A stretch of DNA of 40,371 bases from Sulfitobacter sp. (lineage in GTDB: Bacteria; Pseudomonadota; Alphaproteobacteria; Rhodobacterales; Rhodobacteraceae): assembly GCA_013002405.1 (NCBI GenBank), contig JABDKA010000101.1:1-40371 (forward strand), read 5' to 3'. The position numbers and the translations under genes are program-made. Shown here piece after piece: positions 16,848 to 25,202 of the stretch (position 1 is the first letter of the stretch; every line of letters begins with the position of its first letter). Under the pieces are notes generated by a model, which saw only the letters and a program-made list of their open reading frames with translations, was not told where the DNA came from and made no database searches.

Positions 16848-17513
16848 ATGAAGTGGAATCTGCCCAACATTCTGACGCTTTTGCGGTTGACCGCGGCACC
16901 GGGCGTGGCGGTGATGTTTCTTTACTTCACCCGGCCTTACGCCGACTGGTTTGCCCTGGTGCTCTTCCTGCTGGCTGCGCTCACGGATTGGTTCGACGGC
17001 TACCTTGCCCGCGCCTGGAAACAGGAGACAAAGCTGGGCGCGATGTTGGACCCCATTGCCGACAAAGCGATGGTGGTGATCGCCTTGATGGTCATCGTGG
17101 GGTTTTCCAGCTGGTCGCCCTGGCTGGTCCTGCCGGCGACGGTGATCCTCTTCCGGGAGGTCTTTGTCTCGGGCCTGCGTGAATACCTTGGCGATGTGGC
17201 GGGCACTCTGAAGGTGACGAAGCTGGCCAAATGGAAGACCTCCTTCCAGATGACGGCCATTGCGGTGCTCTTCAGCCAGGGGGTCTTTGAGCACTATCTT
17301 GGCATGTCGGTCTTCGGGATGGATGAGCGGATGATCTCTGCCATCCTCAACGGGGATGAAGAGGATCTGCTGGGCCTGCGCTGGAAGCTTTTAGGCATGG
17401 AATGGGCCGGGCTTGCCGGGCTCTGGCTTTTGTGGATCGCGGCGGGGCTGACGGCCATCACAGGGTTGGATTACCTGACGAAGGCCTTGCCACATCTGAA
17501 GGAGGGAAAGTGA
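16848..17513 (+). CDS. pgsA: CDP-diacylglycerol-glycerol-3-phosphate 3-phosphatidyltransferase
   Basis: Inner-membrane enzyme making phosphatidylglycerol phosphate from CDP-diacylglycerol and glycerol 3-phosphate. The CDP-alcohol phosphotransferase motif DG-x2-AR-x8-G-x3-D-x3-D is complete (DGYLAR through LDPIADK, about residues 48-70). The 221 residues carry about five helices plus a C-terminal extension. N-terminus MKWNLPNILTLLRL is typical of PgsA. Its stop shares a base with the moaD start (TGATG), so the two are co-translated. It lies 138 bases after uvrC. Confidence 0.95.
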   Translation: MKWNLPNILTLLRLTAAPGVAVMFLYFTRPYADWFALVLFLLAALTDWFDGYLARAWKQETKLGAMLDPIADKAMVVIALMVIVGFSSWSPWLVLPATVILFREVFVSGLREYLGDVAGTLKVTKLAKWKTSFQMTAIAVLFSQGVFEHYLGMSVFGMDERMISAILNGDEEDLLGLRWKLLGMEWAGLAGLWLLWIAAGLTAITGLDYLTKALPHLKEGK

Positions 17514-17758
17514 TGGACGTGCTCTATTTCGCTTGGGTGCGCGAAAGGATCGGCTTGCCGCGAGAGCGGGTAGAGACCGACGCCCGCACGGTGATGGATC
17601 TGGTCACGCAACTGCGCGCGCGGGAAGAACGCTATGCCATGGCCTTCTCCGATCTGACGGCCTTGCGTGTGGCGGTTGACCAGCAGCTGACGGATTTCGA
17701 CGCCTCGATAGAGCAAGCGCGTGAGGTGGCCTTTTTCCCGCCCATGACAGGGGGCTGA
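17513..17758 (+). CDS. moaD: Molybdopterin synthase sulfur carrier subunit
   Basis: Small ubiquitin-like subunit (81 residues) that carries the thiocarboxylate sulfur for molybdopterin synthesis. It starts MDVLYFAWVRERIGL and ends in the required Gly-Gly (PMTGG), which MoeB-type enzymes adenylate. The start overlaps the pgsA stop, and moaE follows after 3 bases, giving both synthase subunits in order. Confidence 0.95.
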   Translation: MDVLYFAWVRERIGLPRERVETDARTVMDLVTQLRAREERYAMAFSDLTALRVAVDQQLTDFDASIEQAREVAFFPPMTGG

Positions 17759-17761
17759 GCG

Positions 17762-18205
17762 ATGCGTGTTTCTGTGCAGGAACAGGCCTTCGACCTGGGT
17801 GCGGAAAGCACGGCCTTCGCCGCCGGACACCGGGATATGGGGGCCATCGTCACCTTCACCGGCGTCGTGCGCGATCTGCCTGACGATCCGATGGAGGCGA
17901 TGGAGATCGAGCACTATCCCGGTATGACCGAAAAGGCCCTGCAGGACATCGCGGAGCAGGCAATGATACGTTTTGCCCTGGGGGACGCCCTGGTGATCCA
18001 CCGCTTCGGGCGGCTGACCCCCGGTGAGATGATCATGATGGTCGCCACTGCCGCGCGGCATCGCAAGGATGCCTTCGCCGCTGCGGAATTCCTGATGGAC
18101 TACCTCAAATCCCGCGCGCCCTTCTGGAAGCGGGAGATCTCGGCCAAGGGCGCGGAATGGGTTGCGGCCCGGGATGAAGACGAAGAGGCCCTGTCGCGCT
18201 GGTAA
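17762..18205 (+). CDS. moaE: Molybdopterin synthase catalytic subunit
   Basis: 147-residue large subunit that inserts two sulfurs into precursor Z to make molybdopterin. The region HRKDAFAAAEFLMDYLKSR followed by APFWKRE contains the catalytic lysines conserved in MoaE; GAIVTFTGVVRD and the IEHYPGMTEKAL helix are also family-typical. It pairs with moaD immediately upstream. moaB lies elsewhere in the window at 30271, so the cofactor genes are not in one cluster. Confidence 0.95.
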   Translation: MRVSVQEQAFDLGAESTAFAAGHRDMGAIVTFTGVVRDLPDDPMEAMEIEHYPGMTEKALQDIAEQAMIRFALGDALVIHRFGRLTPGEMIMMVATAARHRKDAFAAAEFLMDYLKSRAPFWKREISAKGAEWVAARDEDEEALSRW

Positions 18206-18222
18206 ATCGCTTTACCTACAGC

Positions 18223-18236
18223 TTGATGCACATCAA
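18223..18236 (+). promoter_or_regulatory. FNR/FnrL operator (TTGATGCACATCAA)
   Basis: Perfect palindrome matching the TTGAT-N4-ATCAA consensus. A GATAGT hexamer (18256-18261) lies where a -10 box would be if the site is centred near -41.5, the class II activator position. It precedes the universal stress gene, suggesting activation when oxygen is low. Confidence 0.8.
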
Positions 18237-18291
18237 GGTACCCTTGCCGCAGCGCGATAGTGTGGCGCAACTGGTGTGAGGGAGATAAGGC

Positions 18292-18738
18292 ATGATTAAA
18301 TCTATTCTGGTCGGGTTCGACGGGTCCGAACCTTCCGAGCGCGCGCTCAAGATGGCCTGCGAAATGGCGAAGAAATTTGGCGCGACCATGCAGATATCTC
18401 ACACGCCGAAGGACGAAACCGTTGCCTTCGCGGCCGAGGCTATTTCGGGCTTTTACGTGGGCCCCAACGCGGCCCACCAGGAACTGCTGCGTGAGGCGGC
18501 CGAGAAGATAGGCGCGCGGGCCAAGGCCCTTGCCGAAGAATGTGGTCAAAAGGATGTCGAGGTGCACATCGGCCACGGTGATCCGGTCGACGATTTGATT
18601 ACCCGCGCCGAGACGGCGAAGGCGGATCTGATTGTAACGGGCCGTCGGGGTCTGGGCGATCTGCGCGGACTGTTCCTGGGCAGCACGTCCCACGGTGTCA
18701 GCCGCCGCGCGACCTGCGCCTGTCTGACGGTACCCTGA
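18292..18738 (+). CDS. Universal stress protein (UspA family)
   Basis: 148-residue single-domain Usp. N-terminus MIKSILVGFDGSEPSERAL carries the Asp of the ATP-binding UspA fold, and the C-terminal GRRGLGDLRGLFLGSTSHGV gives the G-x2-G-x9-G-S/T nucleotide motif, so it is probably an ATP-binding Usp (MJ0577-like). ATG follows GAGGGAGATAAGGC. The perfect FNR palindrome upstream suggests induction under oxygen limitation. It is convergent with the next gene, 27 bases apart. Confidence 0.93.
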   Translation: MIKSILVGFDGSEPSERALKMACEMAKKFGATMQISHTPKDETVAFAAEAISGFYVGPNAAHQELLREAAEKIGARAKALAEECGQKDVEVHIGHGDPVDDLITRAETAKADLIVTGRRGLGDLRGLFLGSTSHGVSRRATCACLTVP

Positions 18739-18765
18739 TCGACATTTAGACCTTTATGATTGGGC

Positions 18766-19101
18766 CTATTCGGCTGAGGCGGCACCCGAACGGTTCAGGT
18801 GCGAACGCAATTCCTCGGCCTCGTGGCGGGCATCGCGAAGACCGTCCATGGCGGCGCGCAGCTCTGCCTCCGTCTGGGACAGCTGATTGGTCAGTTCCGC
18901 CTCACGCTGCTGCAGGTAGGTGATCGCCTGATCGCGGGTCTCTTCCGCCTCGTGCAGCTCCTGGCTCATCCGGTCAAGCTGTGCCACGTCATCGGCTGCC
19001 ACGCGGGTAAAACGGTGCAACAGCCAATTGGCGAACCAGCCCAGGCAGAAGGCCACGAAAAGGATAATGGCCGTTGCGAGGACGAATTCAGTTCTGCTCA
19101 T
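18766..19101 (-). CDS. Small membrane-anchored coiled-coil protein
   Basis: 111 residues: an N-terminal membrane helix (about 5-27, TEFVLATAIILFVAFCLGWF) followed by a long charged coiled coil (about 35-100) rich in Glu, Arg, Gln and Leu heptads. ATG at 19101 lies inside the end of the OmpA-family gene, a 14-base overlap in another frame, so the two are probably co-translated. No catalytic motif. The build (one helix plus coiled coil) is seen in envelope scaffold proteins such as YhcB, but I cannot assign a family. With the OmpA/BON protein it may form an inner-to-outer envelope link; that is inference. Confidence 0.82.
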   Translation of the reverse strand: MSRTEFVLATAIILFVAFCLGWFANWLLHRFTRVAADDVAQLDRMSQELHEAEETRDQAITYLQQREAELTNQLSQTEAELRAAMDGLRDARHEAEELRSHLNRSGAASAE

Positions 19102-20995
19102 CGGAGGTGCCTTGATCAGTCGGTTGGGCCTCTGTATCGCCTGATTGGGCGACACTTTCCAGCGTAGTTTCCTTGACGGATTCGACCGTGTCGGGGCGGA
19201 TCAGCTTGAACTCTATGCGCCTGTTCGCCTCGCGCCCCTCTTCGGTCTTGTTGTTGGCGATGGGGTTCTCCTCCCCATATCCCTTGGCCACGAAGGAGCC
19301 GGTCAGAACCCGGCGGGCACGCAGCTCGTTCAGGACCGATTCCGCCCGGCTCTGGGACAGGGCCAGGTTCATGCTCTCGCGGCCCTGGCTATCGGTGTAG
19401 CCCTGGATTTCAAGCTGCAGATCGCCACAGCGCTTCAGGATTTCGGCGATGTCGTCCATGGTCCCCAAAGCGGTGGAGTCGATCGTGGCGCTGCCGGGCT
19501 CAAAGGTGATCTTACCGATCTTCAGGATTTCGCCGATCTCCGCCTCACATTCGTCGGGCGTGGGCAGGCCCAGAACCGGGTCCAGCTTTTCGCGGTAGGT
19601 AACCTCAATGGTGTAGTCGGCACCCTGGCCCAGTTTCCCGGCAAGCAGGGACGCGATTTCACTGTTTGCGTCTGGATTGCCAGTGTCACCGGTCACGCTG
19701 AGGCTGTCGGGGGTGACGGTCACGGCCCCGTTGTTGAGGGCAGCCAGGGCTTCAAGCCCCGTCAGCACGCGGGAGGGCCAGGTGTCCGGGAGGCCTTCCG
19801 CAACCCGTGCGGCGGTATAGACGCTGTCCGAACCAAAGCGGGCCTTGGCAAAGCTGTTGGCCAGCTCGCGCATGGCTGCATCGGTCACGCGGCCGCGCAG
19901 CTGCACCTGTCCTTCGGGGCTGAGCGTTGCGGTGAATTCAGGCGGGCCCGCATTGGGGTCCACCACCTTTGGCAACTTGGCCTGCAGTGCAAAGACATCC
20001 GGCAGGCCGGTTTCCAGTGCGCCGATCACATCGTCGAAAAAGCTCTCGTCGGTGCCGGGCAAGGCCATCAGCGTGATGTCGGCATCGGCAAAGCTGACCG
20101 ATCCGCCACCAAGCCGCTGCACCGCGTCGATTGCGGCGCTGACGGCTTCGGACCAACTGGGGCTGGGCACGCCCAGTCCGACAGTGCAGCGCGGCGTGCC
20201 GGTAACCCCCGCCCGCGTGGCGGCAGCCAGGATTCGGATGCGCGCGGCCTCGGTATCCGCCGAACAGGCGTCAAAGCGGGAGCCCTCTTCGTCCATCTGG
20301 AAGCGCAGGGCGAAGGGCGTGATCACAGGGCGTGGGGCTGCGATATCCAGGTTCAGGCGGACTGTGGAGGGAAGCGCGCGGCGCAGCCGCTTTTCCATCT
20401 CCACCTTTTCCTCGATGCTGTCGGCAATGGCCGTGATCGTCACCTGCCCCGCCTCAACGGAGGCCTTGGCCCGGGGCAGTTGCGACATGGCCGTGATGGC
20501 GAAGGCCAGCGCATCATCCCATCCGGCAGGCACCTCGTAATCCGCGGTTTCGAGCAGATCGGCGACGTTCGGGCCCCCTGCGGCGCGTTCGAACCGCTTG
20601 ATCGCGGCCTCGCGGTCGGTGTTGGCGGGCACCAGTCCGATGATTGAAATGCCCCGGTCATTGCGCAAAATCTCGGCCGAAAATCGCGGAGGCGCGATAA
20701 CCGCCTGCGCGGCCACTTCCATCTCGTCGATGATGCGGGACGCCTCAACGATGGAGCCCGCAGTGCTGAGCGCGGAAAAGCGGATTGCCTCCGTCGGGGC
20801 GGTCCCGGCAACGGTCACCTGCAGGCCGTCCGCCTCGACCTCGGCCCAGGTCATGCCACGTTGATCCAGGGCGTCGCGCACACCGATTTCGGAGTTCTCC
20901 TCAATCAGCGTGACCGAAAAGCTGGCCGCCACCAAAGCCGCGACTGCAGCTGCGAAAAAGGTCGTGGCGATGATGAGTAAGGAGGACAGTCGCAT
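19088..20995 (-). CDS. OmpA-family protein with BON-like repeats
   Basis: 635-residue envelope protein. A signal/anchor helix (about 5-27) is followed by a long region with BON-like alpha/beta repeats (for example about 36-100 with GLQVTVAGTAPTEAIRFSAL, and further copies with VTITAIADS and VQLRGRVTDAAMRELANSF). The C-terminus (about 480-595) is an OmpA/MotB peptidoglycan-binding domain: ITFEPGSATIDSTA, GYTDSQGRESMNLALSQSR and the RRIEFKL ending. The tail is polar. The protein probably sits in the periplasm, tied to the inner membrane and the cell wall. No beta-barrel is evident. The precise role is unknown. Confidence 0.9.
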   Translation of the reverse strand: MRLSSLLIIATTFFAAAVAALVAASFSVTLIEENSEIGVRDALDQRGMTWAEVEADGLQVTVAGTAPTEAIRFSALSTAGSIVEASRIIDEMEVAAQAVIAPPRFSAEILRNDRGISIIGLVPANTDREAAIKRFERAAGGPNVADLLETADYEVPAGWDDALAFAITAMSQLPRAKASVEAGQVTITAIADSIEEKVEMEKRLRRALPSTVRLNLDIAAPRPVITPFALRFQMDEEGSRFDACSADTEAARIRILAAATRAGVTGTPRCTVGLGVPSPSWSEAVSAAIDAVQRLGGGSVSFADADITLMALPGTDESFFDDVIGALETGLPDVFALQAKLPKVVDPNAGPPEFTATLSPEGQVQLRGRVTDAAMRELANSFAKARFGSDSVYTAARVAEGLPDTWPSRVLTGLEALAALNNGAVTVTPDSLSVTGDTGNPDANSEIASLLAGKLGQGADYTIEVTYREKLDPVLGLPTPDECEAEIGEILKIGKITFEPGSATIDSTALGTMDDIAEILKRCGDLQLEIQGYTDSQGRESMNLALSQSRAESVLNELRARRVLTGSFVAKGYGEENPIANNKTEEGREANRRIEFKLIRPDTVESVKETTLESVAQSGDTEAQPTDQGTSDEQN

Positions 20996-21054
20996 GCAGC
21001 TTTTTGTCTAATTATTGTCGAATCTTTGATACGCCCGGGGGGCCGAGGGCGCAA

Positions 21055-22023
21055 TCAAAGCAAGAGGGCCAAACCGAAGAAGATCAGCGGGATCATGCCG
21101 GTGTCGCGGTTTGCGCGGAACAATTGCAGCATCTTCGCGGAATTGTTGATGTCCAGGCCACGAAGCTGCCAGGCCATGTGCCATCCCATCGCCCAGGGGC
21201 CGCCAAGGGCGATGACGAGGGCCAGCACCGAAGCATTGGGCATTCCGCTGAAAATTACTGCAAGACCCATCAGTCCGACCGTCGCCATCAGGAAACGGCG
21301 CAGCCAATGTCCGGTACGGTCCCCGAAGAGACGGGCGGTGGATTTCACGCCGATCAGGGCATCGTCTTCGGTATCCTGATGGGCATAGATCGTGTCGTAG
21401 AAAAGCGTCCAGGCGATACCGGCGGCGTAAAGCAGGACGGCCTGAGAGCCCAGCGATCCGGTATGGGCGGTCCAGGCCAGCAGCGCGCCCCAGTTAAAGG
21501 CAAGGCCGAGGAAGATCTGCGGCCACCATGTGAATCGTTTGGCAAAGGGATAGATCGCCACCAGCAGAAGCGAGGAGACCCCCAGTAGGATCGCCATGCG
21601 GTTGAAGGTAAAGAGGATGACAGCCGCGAGGAGCGCCTGAAGGATCATCCAGATCAGCGCACCTTTCACGCTCACCTGTCCCGAGGGGATGGGACGTGAC
21701 CGAGTCCGGGCGACCCGCGCATCGAAATCCCGGTCGGTGATGTCATTCCAGGTGCAGCCCGCCCCCCGCATCAGGAAGGCACCGATGCCGCAGCCCGCGA
21801 AGATCCACAGATCCTCCCAACGCGGGCTCTGATCGAAAAGCATGGCCAGCGCCAGTCCCCACCAGCAGGGCAGAAGCAACAGCCAGGTGCCGATCGGCCG
21901 GTCCGCCCGACTTAGCCGGAGGTAGGGGCGCGCGGCGGCGGGCGCGTAGCGGTCCACCCAGTTGTCACTGGGCGCGTCCGAGACCGTGCCCGTGGCATCT
22001 GGTGAAGGGGGGCGGTCTTGCAT
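21055..22023 (-). CDS. ubiA: 4-hydroxybenzoate polyprenyltransferase
   Basis: Inner-membrane prenyltransferase attaching the polyprenyl tail to 4-hydroxybenzoate in ubiquinone synthesis. 322 residues with about nine helices. Both Asp-rich motifs that bind Mg-prenyl-diphosphate are present: NDITDRDFD (about 93-101) and DTIYAHQDTEDD (about 210-221). A hydrophilic N-terminal extension of about 35 residues precedes the conserved LRLSRADRPIGTWLLLLPCWW. Its ATG is only 11 bases from the divergent rsmE ATG, so the promoters must overlap coding sequence. Confidence 0.95.
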   Translation of the reverse strand: MQDRPPSPDATGTVSDAPSDNWVDRYAPAAARPYLRLSRADRPIGTWLLLLPCWWGLALAMLFDQSPRWEDLWIFAGCGIGAFLMRGAGCTWNDITDRDFDARVARTRSRPIPSGQVSVKGALIWMILQALLAAVILFTFNRMAILLGVSSLLLVAIYPFAKRFTWWPQIFLGLAFNWGALLAWTAHTGSLGSQAVLLYAAGIAWTLFYDTIYAHQDTEDDALIGVKSTARLFGDRTGHWLRRFLMATVGLMGLAVIFSGMPNASVLALVIALGGPWAMGWHMAWQLRGLDINNSAKMLQLFRANRDTGMIPLIFFGLALLL

Positions 22024-22034
22024 ATATCAGGTCC

Positions 22035-22757
22035 ATGCGTGCGAAGATCAGACTGTATGTAGATCAGCCCTTGGGGCAGGGGCAATCGGTTCCTTTGGAT
22101 AAGGCACAGGCCCACTACCTTTTCGGGGTGATGCGGCAATCTGTCGGCGATCCGGTCCATCTGTTCAATGGCCGTGACGGCGAATGGCTGGCCGAGGTGG
22201 CTGAGGCGGGGAAGAGGGGCGGTGCGCTAAGTTGCATTGAACAGACCCGCCCCCTGCAGATGCCGCGAGACCTTTGGCTCCTGTTTGCCCCGATCAAGAA
22301 GGCGCGCACCGATTTCATCGTGGAGAAGGCCGTTGAGATGGGGGCGGCACGGATCGTCCCGGTGATGACCGAATATACCAACGCGGGCCGGGTCCAGGTG
22401 GACCGTCTCCAGGCCCACGCGGTTGAAGCCGCAGAGCAATGTGGCGCGACCTTCGTGCCCGAAGTAGCGGCGGCAACCAAGTTCGATCGGCTGTTGGCAG
22501 ATTGGGACACCAACCGCTCCATTATGTTCTGTGATGAGGCGCTGGCGGGTGGCACCTCCGGTCTACCCGCCGCCCTTGCCGCGCCCGCTGCCATCCTGAT
22601 CGGCCCCGAAGGCGGCATTGCGGAGCGGGAGCGCAAGCGCCTCGCCAGCATGGATTGCGCCCATGCCATCGCCCTTGGCCCCCGCATCCTGCGCGCTGAT
22701 ACGGCCGCTGTGGCGGCCCTGACCCTTTGGCAGCAGACTCACGGGGACTGGTCATGA
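22035..22757 (+). CDS. rsmE: 16S rRNA m3U1498 methyltransferase
   Basis: SPOUT-class methyltransferase of 240 residues that methylates N3 of U1498 in 16S rRNA using SAM. N-terminal PUA-like domain (MRAKIRLYVDQPL...VHLFNGRDGEW), then the trefoil-knot domain with LIGPEGGIAERE and ALGPRILRADTAAVAAL. ATG at 22035 gives the standard N-terminus; an in-frame upstream start would run into ubiA. No good ribosome site is visible in the 11-base gap. It overlaps the next gene by ATGA (22754-22757). Confidence 0.94.
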   Translation: MRAKIRLYVDQPLGQGQSVPLDKAQAHYLFGVMRQSVGDPVHLFNGRDGEWLAEVAEAGKRGGALSCIEQTRPLQMPRDLWLLFAPIKKARTDFIVEKAVEMGAARIVPVMTEYTNAGRVQVDRLQAHAVEAAEQCGATFVPEVAAATKFDRLLADWDTNRSIMFCDEALAGGTSGLPAALAAPAAILIGPEGGIAERERKRLASMDCAHAIALGPRILRADTAAVAALTLWQQTHGDWS

Positions 22758-23281
22758 GCTTCCTGCGGGCTGAGGCGCGCGCCACGCTCTGGCACTGGCG
22801 CGAGGTGCTGGCAGGGGGCGCTCTCCTATTGGCGGGGCTTTGGCTGACCTTCAGGATCGGCTTCCTGCTCGACTTCGTCGGCATCCCCATGATCATTGGT
22901 GGTGCTGCGCTGATCTGGCTTGGTGTCCAGCGGGCGCGGTTCAGAAGCGGGCGGGGCGGCCCGGGCGCTGTGGCGGTGGATGAAGGGGAAGTGACCTATT
23001 TCGGCCCCCTGACCGGTGGCTCCGTCGCCCTGCGGGAACTGGAAAGTCTTACCATCGACGGCAATATGTTCCCGGCCCACTGGCGGCTGGAGCAACGCGG
23101 TGCGCCGCCGCTGCTGATCCCCGTGAACGCCGAAGGGTCCGATGCCCTGTTCGATGCCTTTGCCAGCCTGCCGGGGCTGCGCACCGAACAGATGCTGAGC
23201 GCGCTCAAGTCAAACCGCCGTCAGGCCATCGTCGTCTGGCAACGCGGAACCAGCCGGCCCGAGGGTTTGTTGCTGCATTGA
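22754..23281 (+). CDS. Conserved membrane protein of unknown function
   Basis: 175 residues translationally coupled to rsmE by ATGA. An amphipathic start is followed by two close membrane helices (about 19-36 and 40-58). A soluble C-terminal domain follows: VDEGEVTYFGPLTGGSVALRELESL reads as beta strands resembling a PH-like domain and ends near GLLLH. I recognise no catalytic motif. Similar proteins are commonly found between rsmE and gshA in Rhodobacterales, from general memory. Function unknown. Confidence 0.85.
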   Translation: MSFLRAEARATLWHWREVLAGGALLLAGLWLTFRIGFLLDFVGIPMIIGGAALIWLGVQRARFRSGRGGPGAVAVDEGEVTYFGPLTGGSVALRELESLTIDGNMFPAHWRLEQRGAPPLLIPVNAEGSDALFDAFASLPGLRTEQMLSALKSNRRQAIVVWQRGTSRPEGLLLH

Positions 23282-23337
23282 CACCCTCGTCAATTCCGCC
23301 CATCCCTGAGCCCGCGTAACCAGAAAGGCAGCCCCTC

Positions 23338-24708
23338 ATGTCCATTCCTCAATCCGGTGGCGGGCCCATCGAACGGCACGAACAGCTCGCTGAGTACCTG
23401 GCTGAGGGGTGCAAGCCGAAAGAAGACTGGCGCATTGGGACCGAGCACGAGAAATTCGGCTACTGCAAGGAGACCCTGCTGCCACTGCCCTACGAAGGCG
23501 CGCGCTCCATCCGTGCGATGCTGGAGGGCCTGCGTGACCGACACAACTGGGCGCCCCTGCTGGAAAAGGACAAGTTGATCGGACTTGAGAAAGATGGCGC
23601 CAACATCTCTCTCGAACCCGGCGACCAGCTAGAGCTTTCCGGTGCGCCGGTGGAGACGATCCATGAGACCTGCGATGAGGTGAATATTCATCTGCGTGAG
23701 GTCAAGGATGTGGCCGATGATATCGGGGCAGGATTTATTGGGCTGGGGGCGGCCCCGATCTGGACTCACGACCAGATGGATCTGATGCCCAAGGGCCGCT
23801 ACAAATTGATGAACGATTACATGACGAAGGTCGGCACCATGGGCCGGGTCATGATGCGGCGGACCTGTACTGTACAGGTCAACCTCGACTTCGGGTCGGA
23901 GGCGGACATGGTGCAGAAGATGCGCGTGGCCCTGGCGCTGCAGCCGGTGGCGACAGCGCTTTTTGCCAATTCGCCTTTCTTCGAAGGCAGGCCCAACGGC
24001 CACAAGAGCTGGCGCAGTCGGGTCTGGCGCGATCTGGATGCGGCCCGTACGGGCATGCTGCCTTTCGTCTTCGAGGAAGGCTTCGGGTTCGAACGGTGGG
24101 CGGAATACGCGCTCGATGTCCCCATGTATTTCGTTTACCGGGACGGCGAATATATCAATGCACTGGGCCAGTCCTTCCGCGATTTCCTCAAGGGTGAACT
24201 GCCCGCCCTTCCCGGTGAAACGCCGACCCTCAGCGACTGGGCCGACCACCTGACCACTGCCTTCCCCGAGGCGCGGATGAAACGATTTATCGAAATGCGG
24301 GGTGCCGACGGGGGCCCCTGGCGGCGTCTCTGCGCTTTGCCGGCCTTTTGGGTGGGGCTGATGTACGATCAATCGGCACTGGACGCCGCCTGGGACCTGG
24401 TCAAGCACTTCACAGCGGAAGAGCGCGAGGGCCTGCGCGTTCAGGCCAGTGTTGATGCCCTTCAGGCGCAGGTCGGCGGGATCAAAATGCACGATCTCGC
24501 AAGGGAGACCGTCGCAATAGCAGAAGGAGGCCTGAAGGCCCGTGCCCGTGCGGGCGCAGGCGGTCTTGTCCCCGATGAGACGCATTTCCTGAATGCCCTG
24601 AAAGAAAGCGTGGAAAGCGGGAAAGTTCCGGCAGACGAATTGCTGGATGATTATCACGGCAAATGGCAAGGCGACCTGACCCGGATTTACGCCGAATACA
24701 GCTATTAG
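23338..24708 (+). CDS. gshA: Glutamate-cysteine ligase, plant/alphaproteobacterial type
   Basis: First step of glutathione synthesis: ATP-dependent joining of L-glutamate and L-cysteine. The 456 residues match the plant-type class, not the E. coli class. Family features include WRIGTEHEKFGY (31-42), LEKDGANISLEPGDQLELSG, CTVQVNLDFGSE, the nucleotide-site region around FANSPFFEGRPNGHKSWRSRVW, and FIEMRGADGGPW. ATG start after AAAGG. A 7-bp hairpin lies just after the stop. Cytoplasmic; supports redox balance and glutathione-dependent detoxification. Confidence 0.96.
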   Translation: MSIPQSGGGPIERHEQLAEYLAEGCKPKEDWRIGTEHEKFGYCKETLLPLPYEGARSIRAMLEGLRDRHNWAPLLEKDKLIGLEKDGANISLEPGDQLELSGAPVETIHETCDEVNIHLREVKDVADDIGAGFIGLGAAPIWTHDQMDLMPKGRYKLMNDYMTKVGTMGRVMMRRTCTVQVNLDFGSEADMVQKMRVALALQPVATALFANSPFFEGRPNGHKSWRSRVWRDLDAARTGMLPFVFEEGFGFERWAEYALDVPMYFVYRDGEYINALGQSFRDFLKGELPALPGETPTLSDWADHLTTAFPEARMKRFIEMRGADGGPWRRLCALPAFWVGLMYDQSALDAAWDLVKHFTAEEREGLRVQASVDALQAQVGGIKMHDLARETVAIAEGGLKARARAGAGGLVPDETHFLNALKESVESGKVPADELLDDYHGKWQGDLTRIYAEYSY

Positions 24709-24722
24709 AGCATCAGCCCAAT

Positions 24723-24747
24723 CCTCCTGCCTTACTGTCACAGGAGG
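24723..24747 (+). terminator. Possible terminator hairpin after gshA
   Basis: CCTCCTG (24723-24729) and CAGGAGG (24741-24747) form a perfect 7-bp stem with an 11-base loop, 14 bases after the gshA stop. Only TCT follows instead of a real T-run, so efficiency is doubtful. Confidence 0.45.
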
Positions 24748-25202
24748 TCTGACCTTGTACTGCGCGCACTGAAATTCGTCGCCTGAACTCTCAACCGTGA
24801 GATTTCAAACATGTGCAAAAGCCTCTGGGCCAAACCATCACGGAATTCAGTTCGGAGAAATCAGCGAAAGCCGGAGCGGCATTTCCATTTCGCGCGTTCT
24901 TTTCTAATGTACGGCGCAAGAAGCGTGAAGCTCACATCACATCTTCGTGTTTGGCTGCGCGCAAGTCCCGGAACAAATTCTGCTATATTTCAACTGGTTA
25001 TTATTCATCTGTTTGCCTCGCTAACTACTTGATTTAGTCCAGTAAATCAGCGTGAAAATGATTGGTGCGATTATGCCAATCAGTGCATTGCATTCGAGTG
25101 TATATGGTTTTTATTCGCGCAGTATCTTTGATTGCATTCGCACACCCAGGTGCTAATTCAAGGATCACAATAATATTTAAGAATAAATTGGGGAGGTAAC
25201 TT
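24748..25202. other. AT-rich intergenic patch before the NTF2-like gene
   Basis: About 455 bases without a credible gene. GC falls to about 37% at 25021-25080 and 25141-25200, far below the flanks. It holds a perfect 7-bp inverted repeat TGATTTA (25030-25036) / TAAATCA (25043-25049), a GATTGG...CCAATC pair a little downstream, and two copies of ATTGCATTCG (25087-25096 and 25131-25140) 44 bases apart. These could be operators. Two overlapping short open frames (24811-25037) show no family-like sequence. The low GC hints at acquired DNA or an extended promoter. Confidence 0.5.

Noticed and set aside
15927-17294. 455-codon minus-strand open frame across uvrC and pgsA
   Set aside because: Spans two well-supported genes on the other strand and has shadow-type composition.
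19145-20647. 500-codon plus-strand open frame opposite the OmpA-family gene
   Set aside because: Low-complexity His/Gly/Arg-rich translation typical of antisense frames in GC-rich genes; the minus-strand protein has clear domains.
24811-25037. Two overlapping short open frames in the AT-rich patch
   Set aside because: Both lack ribosome sites and recognisable patterns; two frames open at once suggests chance.
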